A stretch of DNA of 64,000 bases from positions 1,557,953-1,621,952 of the forward strand of contig JALPQD010000115.1 in the NCBI GenBank assembly GCA_023101885.1, written 5' to 3'. The notes below the pieces were generated by a model. It worked only from the letters and a program-made list of their open reading frames with translations, was not told the origin of the DNA and searched no databases. Positions 10,211 to 20,940 of the stretch are shown one piece after another (position 1 is the first letter of the stretch; every line of letters begins with the position of its first letter). A program made the position numbers and the translations under genes. This DNA comes from Typhlomys cinereus (taxonomy: Eukaryota > Chordata > Mammalia > Rodentia > Platacanthomyidae).

Positions 10211-10441
10211 GGGGCTGGAGAGGTGGCTCAGGGGTTAAGCCTCTGCCTTGCAGGCAGAAGGTCCTGAGTTCGGAAGCAGGGGTGGCCTGCGTTTCTGGTC
10301 TTGGTAGGGTGGAGCCTGTGAATCCCGGTACAGAGTAAACAAGGAGGAGGTGGAGGTCGTCGATGGCGGTTCCTGAATTCGCCCGTGGTTCTACACACGC
10401 ACACACTCACAATTGAATAAATAATAAAAAAATAAAAAAAT
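10211..10441 (+). mobile_element. young SINE with (CA)n and A-rich tail
   Basis: It starts ggggctggagaggtggctca, has a pol III B-box-like 'ggtcctgagttcgg' and ends '...gtggttctacacacgcacac', then 'aattgaataaataataaaa'. Exact 10-bp direct repeats aactccccca at 10201-10210 and 10442-10451 mark the insertion. With the copy at 13229 it is among the least decayed members in the window. Confidence 0.92.
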
Positions 10442-10469
10442 AACTCCCCCAATCTCTCCCAATCAGCCC

Positions 10470-10800
10470 TTAACTGTTTGGAGCCTGACCCAATGACTCG
10501 TGATGCGTTATACAAAAAACTACAGCTCAGCTCAGATGGCCCTGGGATCTCACCCCAGGTGGCCAGTTTCTGGACAGGTCAACTGTGCTGTAAAACTGAT
10601 CCTCCTAACCAGGAAGCAAACTGTCCACCTCTTATCTCTTTAAATATGACTAAGCAGATGGCCAAGCAATTTCACTGCTATGTAGCAGCGCCCCTTAGGG
10701 GCAAGTCTCTCTCTGGGAATTTGCTCACTGTGTTTCCCTTGACCACAGTGTGTGTTCTTTATTAAAACTTCTATCAGTGCTTATCTGGTAAATACCTCTA
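10470..10800 (+). repeat. possible LTR-like repeat
   Basis: The stretch ends with 'ctttattaaaacttctatca', and the ATTAAA signal plus following TG-rich sequence resemble the 3' part of a rodent long terminal repeat. No partner LTR or internal region is seen, and I cannot name a family. Confidence 0.25.
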
Positions 10801-10916
10801 TACCTTGGGCTCATAATTCCCAGTATGACAATTTTGATTTGCTAGTTGAAGTATAAGCAGTTGCTTCGAGCTCATTACGGCAATACTATCTGAAAGGAAT
10901 ACAATTCACTTCTGGC

Positions 10917-11052
10917 AGAATGGTTCATGCCTGTATTCCCAGTACCTAGGACACTGAGGCAGGAGGGTTACCCCAGTCTTAAGGTGTCAGAGCTGCACAG
11001 TAAGTTCTGGGCTAGCCTGAGCTGCATAGTAAATAAATGGTGAAAAAAAGAA
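10917..11052 (+). mobile_element. B1-like SINE
   Basis: It shows 'tggttcatgcctgtattccc', 'gacactgaggcaggagggtt' and 'gggctagcctgagctgcatag', followed by an A-rich tail. This is the B1/Alu monomer layout, diverged. Confidence 0.8.
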
Positions 11053-11471
11053 ATACAATGCAAATCACATGCAACTTAAGATTCCCAAGTAGCCACCACA
11101 TTTAAAAAAAAAAAAAAAAAAAGGAAAAGTTAGATTAACTTTAATTGCACATTTAACCCGATAACCCAACATATTGAGGGTATTATTTCAACAGGATATT
11201 TTGTATTTTGAACAAACATGCATATTTCAAATGAGGTAGTAAGTTTTTACTAGCAATATTTAATTGGGGCTTAAGATTTCATAATTCAAAGTTGAAAAAT
11301 AAATCCACACATGTGGGTGATCCTAAACATGCCTAGTTTTCCAGTAATTGAAATCAATACCGTTTTTCATTTAAACTTTCAGTTCCTCGGTCCTCCATTG
11401 CAAGTTTTAACAGCTAGTCCATTGGACCAAACACTGCCCACAGAATGTTTCCTAGGCAAAGCACATGTGCA

Positions 11472-11505
<34 letters not shown>

Positions 11506-13228
11506 TGTAAAACCAGGCTGTATTTTGGAGAAGTATGTTGTCATTTTAATTTTCATCTGCCTTGACAGGGTTTTTGTGTCCCCCCCCCCTCTCTGTCTCT
11601 CTCTCTCCCTCCCTCCCTCCCTATCCCTTCCCTTCCTCCTTTTCTTCCCTCCAATCCCCATACTGGAACATGTTCACATAAGTTAATACCATCCATCTTA
11701 AACTGAGAAGTGAAACATTATTCCTGAGCCAGTGAGAAAGGACAGCAGGGCTAAGGACCAGGAGATTCAGCTACCAGCATCCTGAGCCTGCTCATCCCCA
11801 GAAATAGTCCTAAGCACTAAGGATGGAGTCTCTTTTCCTCCAGGAGGTGGAGAAGGAACCCCTAGTGGAGATGAATGGTACCCCATTGGGTTCACTGCGC
11901 AGCAGACATACACAGTCTAAGCTCCACTCCCCCCCCACCGCCTGTGTGTTCCCACGTATGTGCAGCCTCCCAGTGCCACTGACATGCTGCTCTTGGTAGG
12001 TGCACCTTGACCTTACATGGAGCTTAGATATTTACTTTGTAAATGGAAAAATCAAAGGGATGAGCTGCAGTTTATTCTCATATTGCATGTGTTCCACCAT
12101 TGCGGCATTTTCTCAAGGTTTCATAATCATGGCACATAGAAAACCATAAATTAAGATCCATTGGCTGAAACATTAGTGAGGCAGGTTACAACCTTCTCTG
12201 TTTCAGGCTATAGGTGCTATCTGACAACATTCTTAGCCTTTCAGTTGGTGGAAACCAGGGGTCTGGTTGGACATGCCAAAGAATGCACCTGACCATGGCT
12301 AGGTCACATACAAAGAAGGGTAATAAATGGCCATTGAGCAGGCCCAGGATAAACTGGCCCTGGACTTGCAACATTCCAGACCTCTCACATCTCTGAAGAT
12401 CGATCAATCAGCCAATCTAGCCTTGCAGATGCAGCAGCTTCTTTCCTGGAACTGGCATTCACACGGGAGAATTTCACACAGTGATAGAAGTCCCTGACCT
12501 AACGTAATATGAACCCCTTTTTTCCGCATAGTATTATGGTTCCAAATATGAGCGTTTCTTAAATTTTATGAATAAATTTCCAAACCCTGGGGAAAACTTA
12601 CCACCTCAGCCAAGAATAGAGTTCTGAGATGTGGAGATTTTATTTTTTATTTTTGTTTTTCCGTTGATAAAAATCAACGTATCCAAGCAGTTAGGTTTGC
12701 ACAGGACATGATCTTGTAACTGTGCAGATTACTAAATATGCATTCATTTTACAGACATTCCTACCTAATTGCTCTTATGTTTCCAAAGTTTAATCAAGCT
12801 GGCAGAGTACCGGGAAGAGCAAATGACATGCGCTTGCCCAGAGAGACTGCTTTCCAATTACAGAGTGTTTCTAAAAGCTGGATAAGAAGAAGGCTGATGA
12901 TGAAGGTACTGAGGGTGAATAAGGACACAGTTAGCCAGGAAGATTAAACTACTCATGGATGGGTGTGACAGCCTGTCTCCAGCTTCAACCACCAGCCATG
13001 CCGCCTCCACCATGAAAAACTGTTTCTCCCCTCTGGAATTGTAAGCTGAATAAATTTTCCCTTTCTCCCTTAAGTTGCTTGACTTTGGATGCCTCTCACA
13101 GCAATAGTTAAGAGTAACTGTTACAATGGATGTCTAACTTCTATAATAATATTCAGCACCAAGGCCTACATTGTCCATCTGTTAGGCAAACTTCCAACAA
13201 TATTTACCAATTAAGAAGGCAGTAGAGA
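11053..13228. other. intergenic; simple repeats only
   Basis: Holds a poly(A) run (11103-11122), a (TG)n tract (11476-11508) and a C- and CT-rich tract (11579-11650). Otherwise it is unique-looking DNA without coding signals. 12980-13110 resembles the 3' part of a rodent repeat ('gtaagctgaataaattttcc'). Confidence 0.6.
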
Positions 13229-13520
13229 GGGCTGGAGAGGTGGCTCAGGGGTTAAGCCTCTGCCTTGCAGGCGGAAGGTCCTGAGTTCGGATCTTAGACC
13301 CCACGTATAGACAGCAGGCAGAAGCGGGGGCAGCCTGCGTTTCTGGTCCTGGTAGGATGGAACCTGTGAATCCCGGGGCAGAGTAAACAAGGAGGAGGTA
13401 GAGGCGTCCATGGTGGTTTCTGAATTCGCCCGTGGTTCTACACACACACACATACATACATGCACATGCGTACACGCACAATTGAATAAATAATAAAAAT
13501 AATAATAATTAAAAAAAAGA
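13229..13520 (+). mobile_element. young SINE with CA-rich and A-rich tail
   Basis: It begins gggctggagaggtggctcag and runs through 'aaggtcctgagttcggatct', 'gcctgcgtttctggtcctgg', 'gtgaatcccggggcagagta' and 'gaattcgcccgtggttctac'. A CA-rich stretch and aataaataataaaaat follow. Its near identity to 10211-10441 marks the consensus of the active family. Confidence 0.92.
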
Positions 13521-14729
13521 AGTAGGACCTTTGGTCATTTAGATTCACTTCATTTCTTCTCACCTGATTATATACAAACATCAAACCCAGCATCACTGTG
13601 CTCACACACAGGACTGGTGTTCCATTCCACAGTTTACACTGTTGACACACACAAAAGCTCTCCCCCCAAAGGGAGTAAGATCATTTACTCTGAGGGAAGT
13701 GTGAAAGACCAGGACACAAATTTGGGTTTCTGGAAATACCGTGTTCAACTTGGCAATGGTTTTGTGAAGTTCTTATAAACTTAAAATTACAAATCAAAAG
13801 AAAGTCATAAATCAAGGCACTTTTTAAACACATTGAGGTGAACTATTAGTTGTATGTGGGGAGGGAGGAAAGAAAAGCCACTCTAACTCTGTGTGGGCAC
13901 CATATGGAGGTCTATGAATAAAGATAAACTAACACAAGGGTGAGTCTAAAGAAACAGGAGCTTATGTAGAGCTAAGGGCCTGGTGACCAAGGAAGCCAGC
14001 TGTTTAGCCTCAAGGTCCAAGAGCTTACAGGTAGGTGATAAGGAGTCGCTATGACTGCTTGGGGGTATAGAGAGTGAAGAGTAGTAGAAGAGAAAGACTC
14101 TATAAGTGTCTCAGATGTTGTTTTATAGTCTCAGATGTTGTTTAAGGAGCTGCCTAGGAGAGACTAAGGAAGTACGGCTGTGAGTGAAGACCCAAGATGT
14201 GGTCTGTCCAACTAAGGTGGAGGCTTTACAAAATGGCAGCAGTGGCTAACAGAAACATCGGGTAGCTTGTGACAAAGCTGGAAAATTTTCTTTACAAGTT
14301 TCAGATACTATCTGATGATGATATTCTTAGTTTTTTGGCTGTGGAAGCTAGTGGTGTAATTAGTATGTCCCAAAAAGTTTTACTTGAGAGTTTAGTTGGA
14401 CAAAGAGGTAAGGAAAGAAGGATTCCTAAGGATAGCCCAAGATAATTTGCCTTCAATCTGTAACATTCCAAGTCTCCAAAATCAAGGAAAGACTCAACAG
14501 TCAATCAACCTTGTCAAATCCTTAATGTTTGTGTGGCTTTTTTTTTTTTTCTGGGAACTTCAGTCCTTAAGTTTAAATCCCTTCCACTGCAGGAAAACTA
14601 CCCCATCCCATAATTGGCTTATCATATGTCCATCTGCCTACCAAGATAGCGATTCACACCTATCTCTAGTAGACATTCACTGAGCATTTATTTATTTAAT
14701 GAACGAGTGAGTTAAGACTGTGCAATGGG
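13521..14729. other. intergenic, nothing recognised
   Basis: Unique-looking DNA. A short direct repeat 'tctcagatgttgttt' occurs at about 14110 and again at about 14129. No gene or known repeat is seen. Confidence 0.65.
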
Positions 14730-15039
14730 GCTAGGAGACAGCTAGGTGGTTAAAGTGCTTGCCTCAGAAGCACAAAGGTGTGAGTTTGGATGCTCAAATC
14801 CCATATAAAAATGTTAGGTGAGTGTAAAGGTCTCCTTGCTTATAAGGTGTAGCCTAGAAATTCCTAGAGCAAACTGGCTAGTCAGACTAGCTCTATAGGT
14901 ATGCTCCAGGTTTGATTAGAGACACAGCCTGGAAAGAAAAAGATGAAAAGCAATCAAGGATAATTCCCTCCACAATGTGAGCACAGATGTGCCCCCAAAC
15001 ATATACAAAAACACGCATCACATACATGCACATGCACAT

Positions 15040-15084
<45 letters not shown>

Positions 15085-15085
15085 A
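14730..15085 (+). mobile_element. older SINE with (CA)n, plus strand
   Basis: The head 'gggctaggagacagctaggtggttaaagtgcttgcct' is diverged. The interior carries 'agactagctctatagg', and the 3' part has 'caatcaaggataattccctcc' and a (CA)n tract at 15041-15080. A relative of the 3' part lies at 50060-50275. Confidence 0.75.
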
Positions 15086-15175
15086 AAATGGAAAAGATTT
15101 ACAAGAAGACAACAAAATGGCTAATCTTCATATAAGCAAAAACTGTAAGTTGAATTACTGTTATAAACTTTCCTC

Positions 15176-15380
15176 TAGAGCCAGGGATATGATTCAGTGG
15201 GTAAAGATGCCTGTTCAAAAACCTGGCAACCTGGGGGGAGGGGGCAGGGGATAGAGGGAAGCAGGGATAAGTACTCAATTTGCTTGTAAAACTAAAAATA
15301 AATAAATAAATAAATTGATTTAAAAAAATGGTAACCTGAGTTTGATTCCCCAGAATCCCACATGATGAAAAGAAAGGAGA
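15176..15380 (+). mobile_element. SINE interrupted by an L1 3' end
   Basis: The SINE head 'gagccagggatatgattcag' (15179) runs to 15233 and resumes at about 15329 with 'aacctgagtttgattcccca'. The intervening DNA is a separate L1 end. Confidence 0.7.
15234..15328 (+). mobile_element. short 5'-truncated L1 end
   Basis: A purine-rich stretch followed by 'gggataagtactcaatttgc' and 'ttgtaaaactaaaaataaat' matches the terminal L1 sequence at 17815-17878 and 58245-58298. Flanking repeats tggcaacctg (15224-15233) and tggtaacctg (15329-15338) differ at one base. Confidence 0.75.
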
Positions 15381-17589
15381 TGAAATAGGGTACTATGGGG
15401 AGAAAAATGACAAAAATTCATTATATGCATATATAAAGTTGTCAAAGAATAAAAGAAGGAAATGCTTCACACAACGCAATTATAGAATACATTCCTTTTC
15501 TTTTTTTGAAACCAAAAGCGAAGAGTAAGCACACTGAGTGTGTTACTGATTGAGCTTTGACAAATGTATGAATCCATGTGACTGCGACTCCACTCCATAG
15601 CAAATCATCTCCACGGCCTCAGAAATGGTCCCCAGTGTCCCTGGGCACTATCACCCCATCCTGCCAGGCAAACACAATTTTTCTGGTCAGTTTAGACAAT
15701 TGTCTCAGATAGTCTCCAATGCACACTCTTTCATTTCTTGCATTTCTCATCCAGCATACTGCACTGGCAGAGTTTCATCCAGCGAGGTCTCCCTTCTGTA
15801 TGGCTGAGTAGCGTTCTGTTGCAGAATGCCACACGTCAGGCATTCATTTCCCTCTTGACATTTCATTTCCTTTCCTAGTATTTGCTTCTGAAAATGTCTG
15901 TGTGTCACTCACCCTTAAGACACTTCAAGATGCTGGAAAATGTGAAATGCTAGTGGGGCAATGTTCCCATTAGGGGGAGTTCCCGTGAGATACGCTTCCA
16001 TGTGGTATACTCCCCCGAAGATATTCTCCCATGAGGCTGTGCTCCACCGCCATCTTTTCTTTCCCTCATGACCTTGGGGAATCTTTTCATGTATCTGTTT
16101 CCTGGACAGAGATGTAGATGGCTGTTCCTATGAGGCCACAAACTAGAAGGTCAGTGACAAGGAGTCTCCAAAGCAAGTCTGTGACCCAAGCCCAAGTACC
16201 ACGAGGTCCTTCCAGCAGAAGAAGATGTTGGCTATTGTATGATCACACTTTATGCTAAATTTTGAGAAAACTCATTTGGCTTCTCCAAGTCTCCAGTGAG
16301 AACGACAGAGCATGTGATGTCCTAGAACTGCAGTACAGGAACACGGAGAGTGCAGATGAACCACACTCGGTAGTTTCAGAGCATTGTGGGAAGGTCACCG
16401 TGAATGCATATTGAGTTCTGCTCCCAAACAGATTATGCCTCTGGCAGTTTGTAAATTACAGAAGTGCATCAGCTGAACAACTTGCTTTTGTTATTCTAAT
16501 AAACATAATCATGCTTATAGGAACCATGGGCCGGTTCTAGAAAACACTCCTGGGAAACAATGAACCCTGATTCTCATTAGAATTCATCAGACACATGATG
16601 TAAGCTCGTGTCCCCACTGCGAGGCTGAGGCAGAAGGACCATAAATTGGAGGCCAGACTATGCTATACAGTGAGAACTTGTTGAGAGAAAGAGAGAGAGA
16701 GAAAGAGAGAGAGAGCTGCTTGCTTTTTTTCTACCGCCCATTCATCAATGTCTGGCAATGGAAAGCAGGTTACCCTGACGGTGAGGGTTTCCATGGTTAC
16801 CTAAACCAAACATTAGGAAACAATACATTCTTAAGGACTCAGGAGAGGGTCTTTGTGGCAGTGCAGGACTCACGAGCGTTTCCATAGCAACAGACTGTGG
16901 AGTCCTCCAGTCACAGAGAGTTACAGAAGAACATGATGTTCTCAAGGGAGGCTGCAGCTGGATGGATATGCAAGAAAGTTTTTATTTGTGTGTTTTGTTC
17001 TCTTAAAAGCTACTGACATAGTCAGAAAGGATCTAATCAAATTTCGATTTCAGTCGACGCTGCTCTTTCCTAGTCCTCTAGATGTCACGAAGATGAACTT
17101 GGCTTCTTTGATGTGCTCTCAGGCCTCTTGCCAGTAATGTCAGGAATGCACTGAAGACAGCATTCCTCAGTTTAGGGGCTTATACAAAGGCCCCTGCTCT
17201 GTGTGCAGAGGTGCCACCTGGCCACCAGCAGCAAGGCACTGCATCTGTGAGGTCCAGACAGAGGTTTAATGACTCCCAAGTCCCCTGTGTTGGACCACAG
17301 CTAAATTGGGAGGAAAACTAAGCAAGACTAAGCAAGGTGTTTTCAATATAATTTTTATGCAGCATTTTTCCCTAGAAATAGATTAATTATCCTAAGAAGA
17401 TTCCAGCGTTACCCATTTCCCTTTAGCAAAACTCAAATTCAAAAATCCAGTGTGGAGCTAGTCCATGTCCACGCGAGTGTGAGTGTGTGTAACGCGACTC
17501 CGATGAGACCACTATTCGACTTATTCTGAGCCCATCTTTCCTTCTCTGTCCCCTCCTACATCGTGTTCACTTTTCTACATTGTACATTC
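15381..17589. other. intergenic; one B1-like fragment and a (GA)n
   Basis: Mostly unique DNA. 16590-16690 carries a diverged B1-like element ('gaggctgaggcagaaggacc') followed by (GA)n at 16684-16714. No coding sequence is recognised. Confidence 0.65.
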
Positions 17590-17880
17590 TTCCATGTCCT
17601 CATGTTAAATAGTCCCGGCAGACCAGTCAGTGGGTCTGCCCAAAGGGGAGCCACTTGGTCTGCCACAGAGACCTGAACTCCAAATAGAGCAGATGATCCG
17701 AAGGGAATCCTGGGACCCATAGAAGCAGACAGACAGGATGGTGGGAAGGAGTGGGATGGGTTGATGAAGGAAGGAGAAGGAGGAAGTGAGGAGGGCTAGT
17801 GAAGGAGGGGAAGGGAGGGGGCAGGGATAATTACTCAGTATGCCTGTAAAACTAGAAAAAATATAAAAGTCATCATGACA
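17590..17880 (+). mobile_element. L1 3'-UTR fragment
   Basis: It contains 'cagtgggtctgcccaaagg', 'tggtctgccacagagacctg', 'atcctgggacccatagaagc' and a purine tract, and ends 'atgcctgtaaaactagaaaa'. The same order of blocks occurs at 58060-58298. Confidence 0.85.
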
Positions 17881-18279
17881 TAATAAGAAACATTAAAACT
17901 TTTATTAGAAGGAAGGTTAAAATGAGTCTTAAATAAGAAGCATTCTCACTGCGGAGTTTTTACAGTAACTGAAAAGAATTTTAATTATTTTGCTTCACTT
18001 GAGCCTCTCTAAAAACCTTATTGCCAGAAATTTAAGCTAATGAGTGAAGTTCAACAAAGGAAAGCCTCAACTTTAATGCTCCTCCCTCAAAAAAAATTCC
18101 AGCAGAATATTCTCATTTATGAATGGACCGTGATTTAACTCATCCATTCTGGTTGTTCCTTATGAATGGTTCCCATCTTTCGTGACTGATCAATGTGCTG
18201 TAAATGTCATCCTCATATCATTGCGTGACCCTTTTCCTGGGGGAGATGCCATTCCAATGTCTATACAACTCAGATAGCA
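17881..18279. other. intergenic, nothing recognised
   Basis: AT-rich sequence without identifiable element. 18120-18240 ('ccgtgatttaactcatccat') could be a reversed L1 fragment, but it is too short to call. Confidence 0.5.
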
Positions 18280-18580
18280 ATTCAACAGCAGGTCAAAGAA
18301 TGGCCAACACCAAAGTTCAACTTGGTGAACCAATGAGTGTTTATTGGGAGTTACTTACAGGAGTAAGGGGTGAGAGTTACTGATAGGAGCAAGGATGATT
18401 CAAAGGCAGCTACATCACCAGAAAACCCACCACATCATGCCTGAGACTCACGGAAGTTGTCCTCTCAGAGTGCTCCGCTGTGTGACTTGCTCCTGGGAGA
18501 GTCTCCTCCAGGCTCCCTGATGGCTCAGTCTCTTCCAGACAGCTGGGTTGGCCCGGGAGTCTCCTCAGCCAAAGAGCTAT
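18280..18580. repeat. interspersed repeat shared with 2130-2400
   Basis: The block 'ttcaacttggtgaaccaatg', 'gtgtttattgggagttactt' and 'aggatgattcaaaggcagct' matches the element in the last SLC28A3 intron. It also extends further right than that copy ('ctgtgtgacttgctcctgg'). Confidence 0.5.
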
Positions 18581-19079
18581 TTCCAATTTTTTTAACCAGG
18601 AGGAGAACACAGCTCTTCTGGTTTTAGCTTCAGGACTTTCCTAAGACTTAAGAGCGCTTCCATTCCAGAACCTTCCTTCTGGATGGAACATTTCAAAGTG
18701 CTACGTGACATACTCCTTAGTTCACACGGGGGATAAAATCCAAGCTGGCTTTGTATCCTATCCGAAGGGGAGAAAAAGATGTTACCCAACACACATCTTT
18801 GTTCCATGAATAGTTCTCTAAAGGGCATACGCTGATTTTTATGCAGTGTGGCTCAGGCGCTCATGTGGGGGGTGAAGGGGGTGGCTGAGTCTCCAATATG
18901 GTGATATCAACATCGGTGGGACTGTAGGACATTGGTAAGGCCTGATGAGAGACTTTTAGGTCACCCGGATGAAAAGAGCAAGGGTAGTTCTTGTGGGAAT
19001 CCTGACTTTGTAATGAGAGGATTGTTATCAAAGTAACAAGCCGTCCTCCCCTTGCTGCCTGGCCTCCTGCCTGGCCATG

Positions 19080-19405
19080 CAATCTCTCCTGTCTGTTCAC
19101 ACAATCTCTCCTGTCTGGCCACACAATCTCTCCTGTCTGGCCACGCAATCTCTCCTGTCTGGCCACGCAATCTCTCCTGTCTGGCCACGCAATCTCTCCT
19201 GTCTGGCCACGCAATCTCTCCTGCCTGGCCACGCAATCTCTCCTGCCTGGCCACGCAATCTCTCCTGTCTGGCCACGCAATCTCTCCTGCCTGGCCACGC
19301 AATCTCTCCTGTCTGGCCACGCAATCTCTCCTGCCTGGCCACGCAATCTCTCCTGTCTGGCCACGCAATCTCTCCTGCCTGGCCACGCAATCTCTCTCGT
19401 TCACG
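19080..19405. repeat. 22-bp minisatellite, 14 full copies
   Basis: The unit is caatctctcctg-Y-ctggccacg with Y = T or C. Fourteen full units start at 19080, 19102, 19124 and then every 22 bp to 19366, with a partial unit from 19388. Copy 1 has a diverged end (ttcaca) and copy 2 ends caca instead of cacg. Reading Y in order gives T T T T T T C C T C T C T C. Each mature unit holds one CpG. 'ctgcctggcc' half-units precede the array at 19055-19075. Confidence 0.95.
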
Positions 19406-19565
19406 TCTTCACCACCAGACTCAGAGCCTTGCCACACCCAACACGGTGGAAGCACCACACCTTTGAGCCTCTAGGAAACAGGCGGAATAAACCTCCTACT
19501 CAACTTCAGGGACTCCATCACAGTGATGGGAAACTAGCCAACAAAGCATACAAAATGCAAAACAG

Positions 19566-19830
19566 GACTGGAGAGATGGCTCAAGGGTGAAGCCTCTGCT
19601 GGCAAGCAAAAGGACCCGGATTCCCATCCCCAGAGCTTATATAAAAATACAGAGAAATGACGGCAACCTGCACTTCTGGCTCTAAAAGACAGCCTAGGCA
19701 ACCCAGAGCAAAGCAAAAGGAGGTAGAGCAATCCAAGATAATTCCTAAAGTCACCCTTGGGCCTCCATAGGCCACACACACACACACACACACACGCACA
19801 CACACACACATACACACACACACACACCAT
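19566..19830 (+). mobile_element. SINE with interrupted (CA)n tail
   Basis: It starts ggactggagagatggctcaa and carries 'aaaaggacccggattcccat', 'gcaacctgcacttctggctc' and 'agtcacccttgggcctccat', ending in (CA)n with CG and TA interruptions. The central part differs from the 10211 type, so it represents another subfamily. Confidence 0.85.
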
Positions 19831-20912
19831 CTGTCTTTCAATCATGTTTCCTATCTTTTATAGGCCTCTGGAAAAAACAAAACGATCCATCATTGAATCA
19901 GTAGCATATTGTTAGTACAAAGTCATTTTATCTCCAGTATTAATAGCAATCCAGGTCCTGCTGGTGAAAAAGGAAGACAGTTGAGACATGACCCCAAACC
20001 TGGGTTTGGGAAGGGTTTCCTACACTTGCTGTTAATGTCCATTTGTAAAAGTCCACCAAGCAAATGGCATACCACGGCGCCTTCATCTAACTAAAGACTT
20101 GGAACTAAACCAGCATTCTTTTTATGTCTCTGATAACCTTTACAATGCCCACACAGGTTCATTGAGGGAAATAAATGCATGTTTGAACGGCAATGCCCAG
20201 AAATCATCAGCCTCGGCTGAGGAAGAAGGAATCCAGTTCTCATAACCATAAGATACAAATCCCGCATTGCAGCCCGGATATACAGCTAGAGGTGTCCAAG
20301 CGGGGAGTGGGGGAGACACTGTTATCCAGAGAGGGGAAGGTTAGCACTTTCACAGACAAATGGCACAGACAGAATTGCAGGTCCTGTTCCTACGGCTTAA
20401 CCAGAGGTTCACAATGGCAGCACTCTACAAATGTCAGGTAGCTTGCTCTGTTCCCCCCAAATATATCCTGGGACTCTTTCCAAATACTACATTGACTTTT
20501 TGCATCATGTTGCTCATATTATATGCCTTTATTATAATTAACTTAGCAGTCTTCATTGAACTTGCATCAAAGACACATTGCAGCAAAATGCCTGGACACA
20601 GCTCCTTTATAATCGGACACCATCAATGTTAAGGAACAGAGGTGGGAATTGAGTATGTAAGTGATGCTTTATCCAGGGAGTCTGACATTGTGGGGATCTC
20701 TTCCTGTTCTTTCAGGAGTATGCTATAGGTACACAGTGCGTCCCTGTCAGTGTGCGCACGTGGGACTAGGTGTCAAGGATACATTGATAGAAATAGAACT
20801 GTTGAAACAGGTGTATTCATTTGCATTTTGAAGAATATTGCCCTCCATGGAGAGTTGACTCATTAATATTTTCCCCAGCCATCGACAGTACAGTATTTGA
20901 TTTTGGAGTTTT
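19831..20912. other. intergenic, nothing recognised
   Basis: Unique-looking DNA up to the L1 insertion site. No gene or repeat is recognised. The short open frames here have no motifs. Confidence 0.65.
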
Positions 20913-20928
20913 GAAAAATAAAAAAAAG
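20913..20928. repeat. 5' target-site duplication of full-length L1
   Basis: gaaaaataaaaaaaag is identical to 27440-27455. It follows 'ttttg', in line with the T-rich/A-rich nick preference of the L1 endonuclease. Confidence 0.9.
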
Positions 20929-20940
20929 TCGGCTCCGACT

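Noticed and set aside
10191..10515. Minus-strand frames over the SINE at 10211 as coding
   Set aside because: They read through a recent SINE with defined target duplications; the same peptide pieces recur at 13211-13481.
19080..19405. CRISPR array
   Set aside because: Units are contiguous 22-mers without spacers, in vertebrate DNA.
18861..19474. Repeat-protein gene of 97-167 residues
   Set aside because: The frames are open only because the 22-bp unit lacks stops. All six frames are open and there is no promoter, splice or conservation evidence.
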